32,985 nt of DNA from an uncultured Actinomycetes bacterium (GCA_946479725.1 CAMLHB010000005.1:1-32985), one strand, 5' to 3'; shown: positions 21,001-28,572, numbered from the stretch's first letter. Made by a program: numbers and translations. The notes: generated by a model not told the origin, from the letters alone.

Positions 21001-21641
21001 CCGGCAAACCCTTCGGCGCCAGCGGCAATCACGCCCTGGGGAAGTTTGTCGACGATCGTCACCGGATCTTCACTGGCATCGACCGTTTCGTTCCCGAGGT
21101 TGGTGACGGTGACGACCAGGCGCCCGCTTCCGCCGGGTGAGAGAACGGTGGTGCTAGCGCTGCCGAGATCGCCGAATTCAGTTTCCACTGGAGATACTTC
21201 GACCGGCGGGACCGACCGTCCGCTGACGGTGACGATGAAAGGTTCGCCAGCCACCGGTCCACCGGTCACCTGCACTTCACCGGCACCGTATGGAATTTCC
21301 AGCGCCGCTTCCAGGTCTGCAGCGGTTTCGATCGGCGTCAACCCGAAGAATGCTTCGCAAACGAAGCTGGCGGAGAAGCCGGCGAATTCGCCGGCGGCCA
21401 TACAGCCAACGGCTTCCCCATTGACTTTCACTTTTGCGATCAGGACTTCTTCGCCGTTGACGGTCGCTTTGGCGGTCTTGATTTCCTGGACGTTGTCGGT
21501 CGGTGCCCAGAGATTGCTGGGACGGCTGCCGTCGAGAATCTGCCACCAGGGGGAAGCCGCGGCGGCGGGTGCCACCGACACGGCAGCAAAGAGGGCCATG
21601 GCGGTAAGAGCGGTCAGGGCAATTGAGATTCGCTTCGACAT
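18006..21641 (-). CDS. Giant secreted protein: DUF11-like domain plus four Cys-containing repeat modules
   Basis: 1211 residues. The ATG at 21641 has a strong ribosome site (AAGGAG, 9 nt upstream) and opens a clean signal peptide (ISIALTALTAMALFAAVSVA, cleavage after about residue 29); an upstream in-frame extension lacks both. About 150-290 is DUF11-like (LVVTVTNLGNETVDA, VTIVDKLPQGV, a C-x(n)-C pair). Four copies of a module follow at about 354-555, 600-780, 821-1008 and 1046-1200. Each opens with LP then a Cys, continues to CP-x-A/T-x-iG (NQCPDETAIG, GCPEAAKVG, SCPSASQIG, QCPKASIYG) and then G-x-vYL/VFL. The tail is basic (GGKKKGKGGK). It follows the NHL-protein gene by 62 nt. Function unknown; cell-wall association is inferred. 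It includes a nine-base C tract (residues near 541-543). Confidence 0.82.
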   Translation of the reverse strand: MSKRISIALTALTAMALFAAVSVAPAAAASPWWQILDGSRPSNLWAPTDNVQEIKTAKATVNGEEVLIAKVKVNGEAVGCMAAGEFAGFSASFVCEAFFGLTPIETAADLEAALEIPYGAGEVQVTGGPVAGEPFIVTVSGRSVPPVEVSPVETEFGDLGSASTTVLSPGGSGRLVVTVTNLGNETVDASEDPVTIVDKLPQGVIAAGAEGFAGVQDDNGPVECEVEPSGTKVVCTFESEELPAYESIEIEILVSLVGEPPAAGEAGKITVSGGGVEEKSASQTVNVSQEKVSFGVERFSAVAEELGGARSKQAGKHPFQYTTTIQFNAGQFKQGSERFKSSVEQPAEPRNFRFTLPAGLVGNTRSVPQCSPADFSDTTTRILTNQCPDETAIGVAATTIVEKSVLGFTRLAVPLFNLTPSAGEPARLGLTAGGSSVVIDTEVDPDNEYRIIARIRNATQLAQILSSTVTIWGTPGDPAHNAQRGWVCVYNLGTPLGECEDPSGTTENAFFSLPSNCSAPLTSTVAVEPWNVPLGSDISEPPPFTTPSLEGCAQVPFEPSISAAPTSKKAGSPSGLDVELNMPNEGLLGKDQIDEAQSKKVEVTLPQGVTINPSQAEGLAACSPAQYKQETATSPAGAGCPEAAKVGSVQVQTPILEEEAKGSVYVATPFDNPFGSLVALYVVAKIPDRGILVKQAGKVELNPQTGQLVSTFDNLPQQPFSNFKLHFNEGNRAPLVMPDQCGTYNMVTKFTPWSAEDPDNPTPSEVVTKNSSFSIDQGCPSGAPGFSPGFVAGTDTNSAGSYSPFTIRLTRNDNEQEFSRFSVKLPKGVIGKLAGIPFCPDAAIAAAQARTGPNGGQEEIDHPSCPSASQIGRTLAGAGVGPDLTYVPGKLYLAGPYKGAKLSAVAITPAKVGPFDLGTIVIRQALRIDPTTAEVTSDGSSSDPIPHILHGVVVHARDIRVIIDRDNFVLNPTSCEKMSAAATVVSGAGASADVSSPFQAADCASLGFKPSLSIQLLGGTTRTATPRLKAVAKARPGDANIARAQVTLPPSEFLEQAHIRTVCTRVQFNAGGGNGEQCPKASIYGKARATSPLLDETLSGPVFLRSSEHELPDMVAALHSSKVDINLVGRIDSPKNGGIRSTFEGVPDAPVTKFVLEMQGGNKGLIVNSEDICKGKHRALANFKGQNGKRHEFKPVVKAQCGGKKKGKGGK
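20013..20021. repeat. Nine-base G:C homopolymer inside the giant secreted gene
   Basis: Nine G on the plus strand (nine C in the coding strand, three CCC codons in SEPPPFTT). A change of one base would shift frame and truncate the protein at roughly 45% of its length, before three of its four modules. Such tracts in surface genes can be phase-variable; they are also common sequencing-error sites. Confidence 0.8.
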
Positions 21642-21661
21642 TCTCGAGATCTCCTTGGTCG

Positions 21662-21705
21662 GACGTGAGGTCTTCTGCTGGGTATCGATCGAATACCTCA
21701 CCGTC
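21662..21705 (-). other. Stem-loop between the two secreted-protein genes
   Basis: GACGTGAGGT (21662-21671) pairs with ACCTCAC-C-GTC (21695-21705) with one bulged base, ten pairs in all, closing a loop of about 23 bases. On the minus-strand mRNA it covers the NHL gene's stop codon and lies just before the ribosome site of the next gene. It may set the ratio of the two products, or protect the upstream message. Confidence 0.5.
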
Positions 21706-24700
21706 ACGACCTCCCCTGGGTCCGTGCGTTCTTTCCTTGCTTCTTGTGCTTCTTCGCCTTGACGCACCTGGTCTTGCCGTGGCGTTTAACCTTCCGCTGC
21801 CCCTTCTTGCAGTGCTTGCGCGGCTTCTGGTTGACGTTGCCGGAGCCATTGAAGGTGCTGCTGTTCGGCGACGAAGCGCCGGGCGGAGATCCGCTCGGCT
21901 GGCAGGCTTCACCGGCGCATTCCGTCGGCGGTTCGACCACGGCTTTCACGCCGTTGACGCGGGCGTCGTAGACGTCGATGATTTCGTCGGTGTCGAGTGC
22001 CGACAGACGCCCGAAGGTGGCGAGGAAGACATCGTCGCCGCTGGCACTGGCGTCCATGAAGACCGAGGGCAGCGAGTCGGTCCCAGATGACATCAGCGCT
22101 ACACACCCGGTTTCGGTCGTCGCGACCAGCCCGCTTCCGGCCGAGGGGGTGCAGTCCCCCACCCCAAAGGGCTCGTATTGATAGGCGTCCCAGGTGCCGT
22201 TGGAGTCGCCGGACACCAGAGGTGAAATCGAATTGAAGTAGGCGCGCCCGTTGTCGAGGACGGCTCGTGGCCAGTAGAGAGCAAGCCCCACGGTCGGTTC
22301 ACCTTCGGTGGTCTCCGGCAGCGTCGCTCCCACCAGCCGTCCCGACCAGAGCTGCTGGGCGTCCGGAGAGATAATCCCACCTTCGCTGGCACCGACAGGC
22401 ATCCGGTGCCCAGAAGCGGTCGAACCGTTCGGGTTGCAGGAGGTGCAGACCAGTTGGTCTTCGGTCGAGTCGTAGAGGAACGTCTGCTCTACTGGTTCGC
22501 TCGTCTCCGGGTCGTTGGTTTCTGCGCCGGCCAACTTCTGCTCGGACATGAACACCAGGTACCGCCCGTTCGGCGAACTGGTTCCGACAGCCTGGGAAGC
22601 TTGGCCTGCTTTACTAAGCACTGGCTTACCCCAGTCCGGAGCATCACTCACGGATAGAGGGGCGATGAACCGAACCCCAGTCCCCTCACGCCAGAGGTAG
22701 AGGTTCGGACTGCCCGCCACCGCCGGTTCGCCGGCGGCATTGGGTTCGGGATCAAGAACCCCACGGGCAACGAAATACAGCGACTTACCGTCGTCGCTGA
22801 TCCCGACGGCAAGCTCCTCCGCTTCGCCGCTTTCGCCACTGGAGATCGGAACGCTCAGGTCTTCCAGTTCGGCGCAGCCGAGCGACCCGCCGACGTCGCC
22901 GATTTCGCACCGGTAAAGATCCCGGCCGGTCGAGCTGGCGTCGGAGGTGAGCTGCTGGGAGTCGGTGAAGAAGACCACCGAGCCGTCGACGCTGGCAGTC
23001 ATGAATGCCGGTTCGACAGCTCCAGCTTCAGTTGCGCCGGCCTTCGCCTTGTCGATCCGAACGGTTTCGTCGGCAACCGTATCGCGCATGTAGAGCGCGG
23101 GCCAGTTGAGGTGGGGGTTCAAAATGTCTCCAGGCCCCCAGAAGATCCTCGAACCGTCTTCCGAAACCGCGTTGCGGACGGAAAGGACGCCGGAACCCAG
23201 CTGGGCAGTGACGAATTTTCCAGGTTCACCGCCATCTTCTTCCGGCAGTTCGCTTACTCCCTCGAGCGCGCCATCGCTCCAGTGATACAGGCTGCGTTTC
23301 TGCGCTCCAGGTACCAACGCCACTTCCGAGGAGAGGGCGACGTGCGTCAGCGAGCGGTTGGCGCCGCTGACCGAGACCGGATTTCGTGCCCCGTTCGCTT
23401 CTCCACCGAACACAGTTCCTTCCGGCACGTTCGCGTACGGTTCCTTCGAGGTGACCAGCGGCCGGTAGGAAGGCGGGTTCGTGTTGGTCCGCAGATTGGG
23501 CGCTCGTTCGGAGGATTCGACCGACAGGGGCGTGTCGTCACGGGGCTCCAGGAGAGCCTGCCCGAGGTCCGAGCTGAACAGTTTGTATTCGGGACCGAAT
23601 CCGACGTTGCCCGCTTCGGTGCGAGGGGGAACCAGATCTTCCACGCTCCAGCCGGAACCGCCTCGCCGGGCGAGAACGGCTGAGGGCTCCGCGGAGCGGT
23701 TGCCTTCAGGGTCTTCGACAATTGAACCCCGGGTATGAAAGGCGATGCCGCCTCCATCTGGATCCGCCTGCAGAAGGGTGTTGTTCATCACCACCGCCCC
23801 GAACTTCTTGGGCGGCGTCACCATTTCCCAGACTCTATGATCGCTGAGCGGAGATCCGAAATGACCGATCTGGGTGACAAAGCTTTTGGAGGAGCCAACC
23901 GGCGCCTCGTTCGTGCCTTCGCTGTTAGTAGCGGTGACGCGGAAGAAATATCGCGTGCCAGGAGTCAGGCCGGATACAGCGACAGATACCGGGACAGGGT
24001 TGTGTCCCGAGCCGATGCCCACCGCGGGGGCGGGCACTTTCGTGCACGCGCCAGGGGCCGCAGCGCAATCTTCGAGACCATATTCGAACTGATAGGTGGT
24101 GTCCAAGGTGTTCGGGTTGATCCGAGCCCTTAGCACTGCAGAGGCAGAGGTAACGTCCGTCGCACCGACGTTGGTGATCGTCGGTTTTCCGACAAAGAAT
24201 GAGAACGCTTCGAAAATGACAACCTGAGAAACGGCAGTTGGACTTCCACCCCTTACCGCTCCATACAGTTTTTTGCTTCCGCCATTGACACCCAGCCCGG
24301 CCGGGAAGCCTTCTAGTACGCCGCTGCCTTCAGCCCCGATCGTCCCAATAGGGTCCCCACGTTCATCAAACACCGATACACGGACGTCGCATACTCCAGC
24401 TGGACATAGTTCGCTTATGTAGACGTATTGGGTTTTTGGATCAACTGCGACGGTCGCCGACGTTCGTTTGTTCACCGCCTGCGCGAGCCCATAAGTAGTT
24501 CCAGCGGTAACCGGGAAGCTCGAAGGCTCGAGCGCATGCACCGCAGCTTCGTAATTGTTGACATACAGCGTGCCATCGGGAGCGACAGCAACCGCTGCGG
24601 GTCTTAGTGGGAAAAGCGAGGTACTAGGCGCAAATTCGGTTAACAGGGCGCCCCCTCGGGAGTAGATCCTCACCTTTTCGGCGCCAAAATCACTGGCATA

Positions 24701-25228
24701 GATCGCACCATTTTCATCGACCGTGACGCCGTATAGTTCGCTCGCTCCCGACAGTTCGCTGGTACCGGAGTTGGGTCCTTCGGTGAAGTTGTGCGGTTCG
24801 CCGTTTGCCTCGAAGGCCCTGACCTTGTTTCCGCTGGTCACGTAGACGACATGGGTTACGGGGTCGATGGCGACCTCTGCCGTTCCAGGGTTCCCTTCGT
24901 TCAAGGAGAGGCCGGTGATCCGGTTTTCGGAGATGTACCCGGCAGACCCTCCGTAGTTGAGGGGGTTGCCTTCTGCATCGAATTTGTAGAGGGTCTGGGT
25001 TTCGCTATCCGCCACGTAGACCGCACCGGTTTCCTGGTCTACGGCGAGGCCGGCTGGGCGCCCGAATTCGGTCCCCGTCGTGCCATCCGGCCCAAACGCC
25101 CCGAGATAGTCGCCGGGAGCCGCGACAGCTGCTCCAGTGCCCCCGATCGCAAGACATGCGATCGCAAACGCGAGCCATGCCACCACTACCTGTCGTGCGG
25201 ACGGCCGGCCAGCTCGACCCAGCGCCAT
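21704..25228 (-). CDS. Giant secreted NHL-propeller / FnIII / second-propeller protein with basic tail
   Basis: 1174 residues. Signal peptide at 1-37 (VVVAWLAFAIACLAIGG). About 50-340 is an NHL-type beta-propeller with repeats such as GRPAGLAVDQETGAVYVADS, VAIDPVTHVVYVTS, LYGVTVDENGAIYASD and AVAVAPDGTLYVNN. A fibronectin-III-like domain is at 349-452 (YQFEYG... SGLTPGTRYFFRVTATNSEGT). After the RVWEMVTPP motif (465-473) comes a second WD40/TolB-like propeller (SVDGSVVFFTDS, ISDDGKSLYFVARG, SPNGRYLVFMSE). The end is a Cys-flanked basic tail (CKKGQRKVKRHGKTRC, then KKHKKQGKN), probably wall-binding. ATG with a GGAGGGGGAG ribosome site. Coding bases at 23900-25100 look less GC-rich than neighbouring enzyme genes. 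Function unknown; extracellular binding or scaffold is inferred. Confidence 0.85.
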   Translation of the reverse strand: MALGRAGRPSARQVVVAWLAFAIACLAIGGTGAAVAAPGDYLGAFGPDGTTGTEFGRPAGLAVDQETGAVYVADSETQTLYKFDAEGNPLNYGGSAGYISENRITGLSLNEGNPGTAEVAIDPVTHVVYVTSGNKVRAFEANGEPHNFTEGPNSGTSELSGASELYGVTVDENGAIYASDFGAEKVRIYSRGGALLTEFAPSTSLFPLRPAAVAVAPDGTLYVNNYEAAVHALEPSSFPVTAGTTYGLAQAVNKRTSATVAVDPKTQYVYISELCPAGVCDVRVSVFDERGDPIGTIGAEGSGVLEGFPAGLGVNGGSKKLYGAVRGGSPTAVSQVVIFEAFSFFVGKPTITNVGATDVTSASAVLRARINPNTLDTTYQFEYGLEDCAAAPGACTKVPAPAVGIGSGHNPVPVSVAVSGLTPGTRYFFRVTATNSEGTNEAPVGSSKSFVTQIGHFGSPLSDHRVWEMVTPPKKFGAVVMNNTLLQADPDGGGIAFHTRGSIVEDPEGNRSAEPSAVLARRGGSGWSVEDLVPPRTEAGNVGFGPEYKLFSSDLGQALLEPRDDTPLSVESSERAPNLRTNTNPPSYRPLVTSKEPYANVPEGTVFGGEANGARNPVSVSGANRSLTHVALSSEVALVPGAQKRSLYHWSDGALEGVSELPEEDGGEPGKFVTAQLGSGVLSVRNAVSEDGSRIFWGPGDILNPHLNWPALYMRDTVADETVRIDKAKAGATEAGAVEPAFMTASVDGSVVFFTDSQQLTSDASSTGRDLYRCEIGDVGGSLGCAELEDLSVPISSGESGEAEELAVGISDDGKSLYFVARGVLDPEPNAAGEPAVAGSPNLYLWREGTGVRFIAPLSVSDAPDWGKPVLSKAGQASQAVGTSSPNGRYLVFMSEQKLAGAETNDPETSEPVEQTFLYDSTEDQLVCTSCNPNGSTASGHRMPVGASEGGIISPDAQQLWSGRLVGATLPETTEGEPTVGLALYWPRAVLDNGRAYFNSISPLVSGDSNGTWDAYQYEPFGVGDCTPSAGSGLVATTETGCVALMSSGTDSLPSVFMDASASGDDVFLATFGRLSALDTDEIIDVYDARVNGVKAVVEPPTECAGEACQPSGSPPGASSPNSSTFNGSGNVNQKPRKHCKKGQRKVKRHGKTRCVKAKKHKKQGKNARTQGRS

Positions 25229-25425
25229 ATTGCTCCCCCTCCTGCAGCGTTAGATGATCTCCCATGGGTGGCAAACCCCGGCCACCTAGGCCCGCACTTC
25301 TAGCAGGCGGAAACTTCGCTGTACATCAATGGGAATGCGACAGTCTTGGGACTCGGGGAAAGTTAAGGGAAAGACCTGCAAATGGCCGTTTGCCATGAGT
25401 TCGGGCGTGCATATCTGTGCCTAGC
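25229..25425. other. 197-bp intergenic region upstream of the secreted-protein operon
   Basis: No gene seen. It holds a weak hairpin ATGGC-CGTTT-GCCAT (25382-25396) after the GGDEF stop, and the ribosome site (GGAGGGGGAG) of the NHL gene. It must hold that operon's promoter, but no clear -35/-10 pair stands out. It is A/T-richer than the coding DNA around it. Confidence 0.5.
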
Positions 25426-26910
25426 TCAATCGGTGCCCCGACCCGAAAGGTCCCCCTGGACTGATACAGGATCGAACACTCGGACCCGATCCCGCCCCTC
25501 GTCCTTGGCCGCATACATCGCCGCGTCGGCCTCGGATACGACGGTCGCCACACCGGTGCGAGGATCGCTCCCGAACATCGCAATCCCGATGCTGACGGTC
25601 ACCGTGCCCCCCGGGTCCTCGGAGCGGTGGTCGCGAACCTCGCGAGCTATCCCCTCCGCCGCCAGCACCGCCTCCTCGCGGCTGCAGCGGGGCAGGACCA
25701 CGGCGAACTCGTCGCCGCCGAGACGGGCGAGGTAGTCGCTGGCGCGGGCTCGCTGCCGCAGCACCTCGGCCACCTCCGCGATAAGGCGATCGCCGGCAGG
25801 GTGGCCATGGGAGTCGTTGACCTGCTTGAAGCGGTCGAGGTCGAGCATCAGCAGGGCGCCGGTGGAGCGGTCGCGGCGGCTGCGGGCCATCGCCGCTGCC
25901 AGATCCTGCTCGAAGCGGCGCCTGTTGCTGAGGCCGGTTAGCGCGTCCTGGCTGGCCTGACGTTCGAGCTCCTGCATCCGTTCGCTCCGCCCCCAGGAGA
26001 CGATCAGCGCACCGAGCAGAGCCGCCAGGAAAAGCCCCAGCACCGCCAGGGCGACCGGCAGGCTGAGGCTGGGACCGCCGGGGTCCCTGACGGTAAGGGT
26101 CCAGGTGCGGTCGGCGATCCACAGCGGCATCGAGGCGCCGCCGTCGAGCGAGCCGCCGGACCCGTAGACGGTCTTGCCCGCGACCCGGAGTCGCAGGGCG
26201 CTGCCCCTGTCGAGGGCCGCCGTCGCGGCGGCGGCGAGGTCGCCGATGCGGAAGCTGCCGGCAGCGAAGCCGACCAGGGCGCGACGCCGCTGCGCCCGCG
26301 TCGCGATCGGGGCGCCGTCGCGGTAGACAGGCTGGAAGACGTTGATGCCGCGGCCGCCGATCAGCAGCGAGATCACCGGGCTGGAAGCGGCGGCGCCGGT
26401 GTCGCGGGCGCGGTGCAGGAAGAGGACCCGCTCCGGATCCTGGCCGAGGTCGTAGCCGAGGGCGCGGCGGCGCTGTTCGTGCTCGGCGACGACGTAGGTG
26501 ATCGGGAAGTAGGCCGGGCGGGGCCGCGAGGGGCGGAAGCTGAGGGGGCCGATCCGTTCCAGGATCTCGATCCCATGGGCCCGCTCGTAGAGCTGGCGCT
26601 TCGACGCCGGCACTCGAGGGATGAAGGCAGCCCCGCTCAACGCCCCCTGTCGGACCAGAGTTCGCCCGTAGACCTGGAACTCGTGGCGGCCGAGGGCGTC
26701 CTCGGCTTTGAAGAAGGCGGCGGCGCTTTCCAGCTGATCGACGGAGAGGCCCGCCACCGCTTCCATCTGGTGGGAGGCGCGCATCGCGTCCTCGCGCTGC
26801 ATCTGCTCGAAGTCGTGGTTGTCGTCGTGGTAGACGACGGCCGCGGCGCCGACCGAGCCGACGGCGATCACTATCACCGCCGCGATCCCGAGCCAGAAGC
26901 GCCGCCTCAC
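25426..26910 (-). CDS. CHASE-domain membrane diguanylate cyclase (GGDEF)
   Basis: 494 residues. Makes the second messenger c-di-GMP from two GTP. Topology: membrane span 5-26 (FWLGIAAVIVIAVGSVGAAA), a periplasmic/extracellular CHASE sensor about 40-225 (VRQGALSGAAFIPRV; AYFPITYVVAEHEQRRRALGYDLG is the CHASE signature), a second span about 283-306, then the GGDEF domain (321-480) with DALTGLSNRRRF, LDLDRFKQVND and RLGGDEF (active site 398-402). The allosteric I-site RxxD is intact (R389-D392, five residues before GGDEF), so product inhibition is expected. No EAL domain. GTG 26910 overlaps the glycosylase stop (GTGA); a 70-residue upstream extension is the glycosylase gene in another frame. The CHASE ligand is unknown. 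Confidence 0.92.
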   Translation of the reverse strand: MRRRFWLGIAAVIVIAVGSVGAAAVVYHDDNHDFEQMQREDAMRASHQMEAVAGLSVDQLESAAAFFKAEDALGRHEFQVYGRTLVRQGALSGAAFIPRVPASKRQLYERAHGIEILERIGPLSFRPSRPRPAYFPITYVVAEHEQRRRALGYDLGQDPERVLFLHRARDTGAAASSPVISLLIGGRGINVFQPVYRDGAPIATRAQRRRALVGFAAGSFRIGDLAAAATAALDRGSALRLRVAGKTVYGSGGSLDGGASMPLWIADRTWTLTVRDPGGPSLSLPVALAVLGLFLAALLGALIVSWGRSERMQELERQASQDALTGLSNRRRFEQDLAAAMARSRRDRSTGALLMLDLDRFKQVNDSHGHPAGDRLIAEVAEVLRQRARASDYLARLGGDEFAVVLPRCSREEAVLAAEGIAREVRDHRSEDPGGTVTVSIGIAMFGSDPRTGVATVVSEADAAMYAAKDEGRDRVRVFDPVSVQGDLSGRGTD

Positions 26911-27539
26911 GACGGCACCGCCGCCAGCGACTCCCAGAGGTAGAGCGAGGCGAGGCTCCGGTACGGGCGCCAGGCCTCGCCGATTTCGATCACCCGCGTT
27001 GGCGTCGGCATCTCCTCGAGCCCGTACTCGATCTGGATCGCTTTGCGGATGCCGAGATCGCCGCCGGAAAGGACGTCGGGGCGTTCGAGGTGAAAGAGCA
27101 GGAACATCTCCGCCGTCCACCGCCCCAGCCCCCGCACCGCGACGATCTCCCCGATCACCTCCTCGTCACCCAGGTCCTCGAGCCGGTCCAGCTCCAGCTC
27201 GCCGCTAAGGACGTGGGCGGCGAGGTCGCGGACGTATTCGGTCTTGCGGCCGGAGAGGCCGCAGCCACGCAGGTCCTCCTCGGAGGCCTCCAGCAGCTGC
27301 TCGGGCGTCGGCGTGGTGCCGCCGAAGAGGTCGACCACCCGCAGGTAGATCGTCCGCGCCGCTTTCGTCGAGAGCTGCTGGCCGACGATCGCCCGCAGCA
27401 GGGCGCCGTAGGCGTCCGGCGGCCGCTCCTCGGCCCGCCGCTTCAGCCGCGTCTTCAGGTCGATCCTGCCGACCCGCTCGATCAGCGTGCCCATCGTCGG
27501 GTCGGCGGCGGCGAGCGCCTTGCGGGCCTTCGCGCTCAC
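26907..27539 (-). CDS. DNA-3-methyladenine glycosylase, AlkA-type HhH-GPD enzyme
   Basis: 210 residues. Removes alkylated purines from DNA, starting base excision repair. Helix-hairpin-helix HhH-GPD features: LLRAIVGQQLSTKAA (about 47-61), GLSGRKTEYVRDLA, VRGLGRWTAEMFLLF (the hairpin, about 135-149), then ERPDVLSGGDLGIRKAI in which D161 is the catalytic Asp. There is no C-terminal Fe-S Cys loop, so it is not an Nth/MutY enzyme. It lacks the N-terminal Ada/AlkA beta domain of the E. coli protein, being the short form common in actinobacteria. GTG 27539 overlaps the stop of the crotonase gene (GTGA), and its own stop overlaps the diguanylate cyclase. Confidence 0.9.
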   Translation of the reverse strand: MSAKARKALAAADPTMGTLIERVGRIDLKTRLKRRAEERPPDAYGALLRAIVGQQLSTKAARTIYLRVVDLFGGTTPTPEQLLEASEEDLRGCGLSGRKTEYVRDLAAHVLSGELELDRLEDLGDEEVIGEIVAVRGLGRWTAEMFLLFHLERPDVLSGGDLGIRKAIQIEYGLEEMPTPTRVIEIGEAWRPYRSLASLYLWESLAAVPS

Positions 27540-28342
27540 CTGCCGGTCCACTGCGGCCGGCGCTTCTCGCCGAAGGCCCGGATCCCCTCGCGGAAGTCCT
27601 CCGAGGAGAAGCAGGATTCGCGCAGGGCGACGAGGCCGGCCTCCTGCTGCTCGGTCAGTTCGGGATTCGCCTGCAGGAGGTCGATCGCGTGCTTGTTGCC
27701 GCGCATCGAGAGCGGCGCGTTGGCGGCGACCGCGGCCGCCAGTTCGATCGCGTGGCCCTCCAGCTCGGCGTCCGAAACGGTCCAGTTGACCAGGCCCATC
27801 CGGGCGGCCCGCTCGGCGTCGACGTTGCGCCCGGTGAGGAAGAGCTCCTTGGTCCGCGCCAGCCCGATCGTGTCGAGGAACTTGCGCAGGCCGGTGTGGC
27901 CGTAGATCAGCCCCAGCTTCGCCGGCGGCATCCCCAGCTTCGCCCCGGCGGCGCAGACCCGCAGGTCGCAGGTGATCGCCAGCTCCAGGCCGCCGCCGAG
28001 GCAGTGCCCGTTGACCGCGGCGATCGTCGGCCAGGGATGGCGGGCGATCGCCTCCATCGCCGCGTGGAAGGGGTGGGCGACAAGCGCCTCGGCGTCGCGC
28101 TCGAAGCTCTCGTCCGGTATGCCGGCGATGTCGTAGCCGGCGGAGAAGAGCGGCGGCGCCCCCGTTATAAGGACGCAGCGGGTCTCGATCCCCTGGTTCA
28201 GCTGCGGCAGGACCTCGGCGATCGCGTCGAGGATCTCGTGGTCGAGGGCGTTGCGGCGCTCGGGGTTGGCGATCGTCAGCCGCGCCACCGCCTCGGCCGG
28301 CCGGTCGAGGAGGAGCTTGCCGCCGGCGAGCCGCTCGTCCAC
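27536..28342 (-). CDS. Crotonase-fold protein resembling methylmalonyl-CoA decarboxylase
   Basis: 268 residues. Oxyanion-hole segments FSAGYDIAG (66-74) and NGHCLGGGLELA (111-122). Of the two hydratase glutamates, the first is kept (E120) and the second is Ala (A141, MPPAKLG). In E. coli methylmalonyl-CoA decarboxylase (YgfG) the pattern is the same: a Glu in GGAFEM, a non-Glu in TPVNLG, and a Tyr 27 residues after that Glu. Here Y147 is 27 residues after E120, and GLARTKELFLTG also resembles that enzyme. Decarboxylation of a branched malonyl-CoA is therefore a better guess than hydration. GTG start 3 nt after the biotin-carrier stop; GGAG serves as ribosome site. Confidence 0.82.
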   Translation of the reverse strand: MDERLAGGKLLLDRPAEAVARLTIANPERRNALDHEILDAIAEVLPQLNQGIETRCVLITGAPPLFSAGYDIAGIPDESFERDAEALVAHPFHAAMEAIARHPWPTIAAVNGHCLGGGLELAITCDLRVCAAGAKLGMPPAKLGLIYGHTGLRKFLDTIGLARTKELFLTGRNVDAERAARMGLVNWTVSDAELEGHAIELAAAVAANAPLSMRGNKHAIDLLQANPELTEQQEAGLVALRESCFSSEDFREGIRAFGEKRRPQWTGR

Positions 28343-28345
28343 GGC

Positions 28346-28558
28346 CTACTCCAGCACCACGAGGACGTCGCCTTCGCTGACGCTCTGGCCCTCCTCGCAG
28401 CGAATCTCCTTGACGACGCCGTCGTCCTCGACCTCGACCGGGATCTCCATCTTCATCGACTCGAGGATGACGACGGTGTCGCCGTCGGATACCTGGTCGC
28501 CGACCGCGACCTCGATTTTCCAGACGTTGCCGGTGATGTGTGCCTCTATGTCTGCCAT
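28346..28558 (-). CDS. Stand-alone biotin carboxyl carrier protein (TB7.3-like)
   Basis: 70 residues, a bare biotinyl/lipoyl domain. The modified lysine is K36 in LESMKMEIP, the biotin-protein-ligase consensus. The rest follows the flattened beta-barrel pattern (GNVWKIEVAVGDQVSDGD... DGVVKEIRCEEGQSVSEGD). It carries CO2 as carboxybiotin between a biotin carboxylase and a carboxyltransferase. Mycobacteria have a similar 71-residue protein (TB7.3). Neither other subunit is adjacent; the only carboxyltransferase in the window is at 13080-14672. The gene leads an operon continuing with the crotonase, the glycosylase and the diguanylate cyclase. ATG 28558 is 8 nt after a -10 box. Confidence 0.92.
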   Translation of the reverse strand: MADIEAHITGNVWKIEVAVGDQVSDGDTVVILESMKMEIPVEVEDDGVVKEIRCEEGQSVSEGDVLVVLE

Positions 28559-28565
28559 GGGCGGG

Positions 28566-28572
28566 GACAATA
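28566..28572. promoter_or_regulatory. Overlapping divergent -10 elements between biotin carrier and glycosyltransferase
   Basis: Minus strand: TATTGT (28567-28572), 8 nt before ATG 28558. Plus strand: GACAAT (28566-28571), 9 nt before ATG 28581. The two -10 boxes occupy almost the same bases, so polymerase could serve only one direction at a time. The minus-strand box is the stronger match. Confidence 0.48.

Noticed and set aside
25382..25396. Hairpin after the GGDEF gene as a terminator
   Set aside because: Only a 5-bp stem with no T-tract; noted in the intergenic entry but too weak to call.
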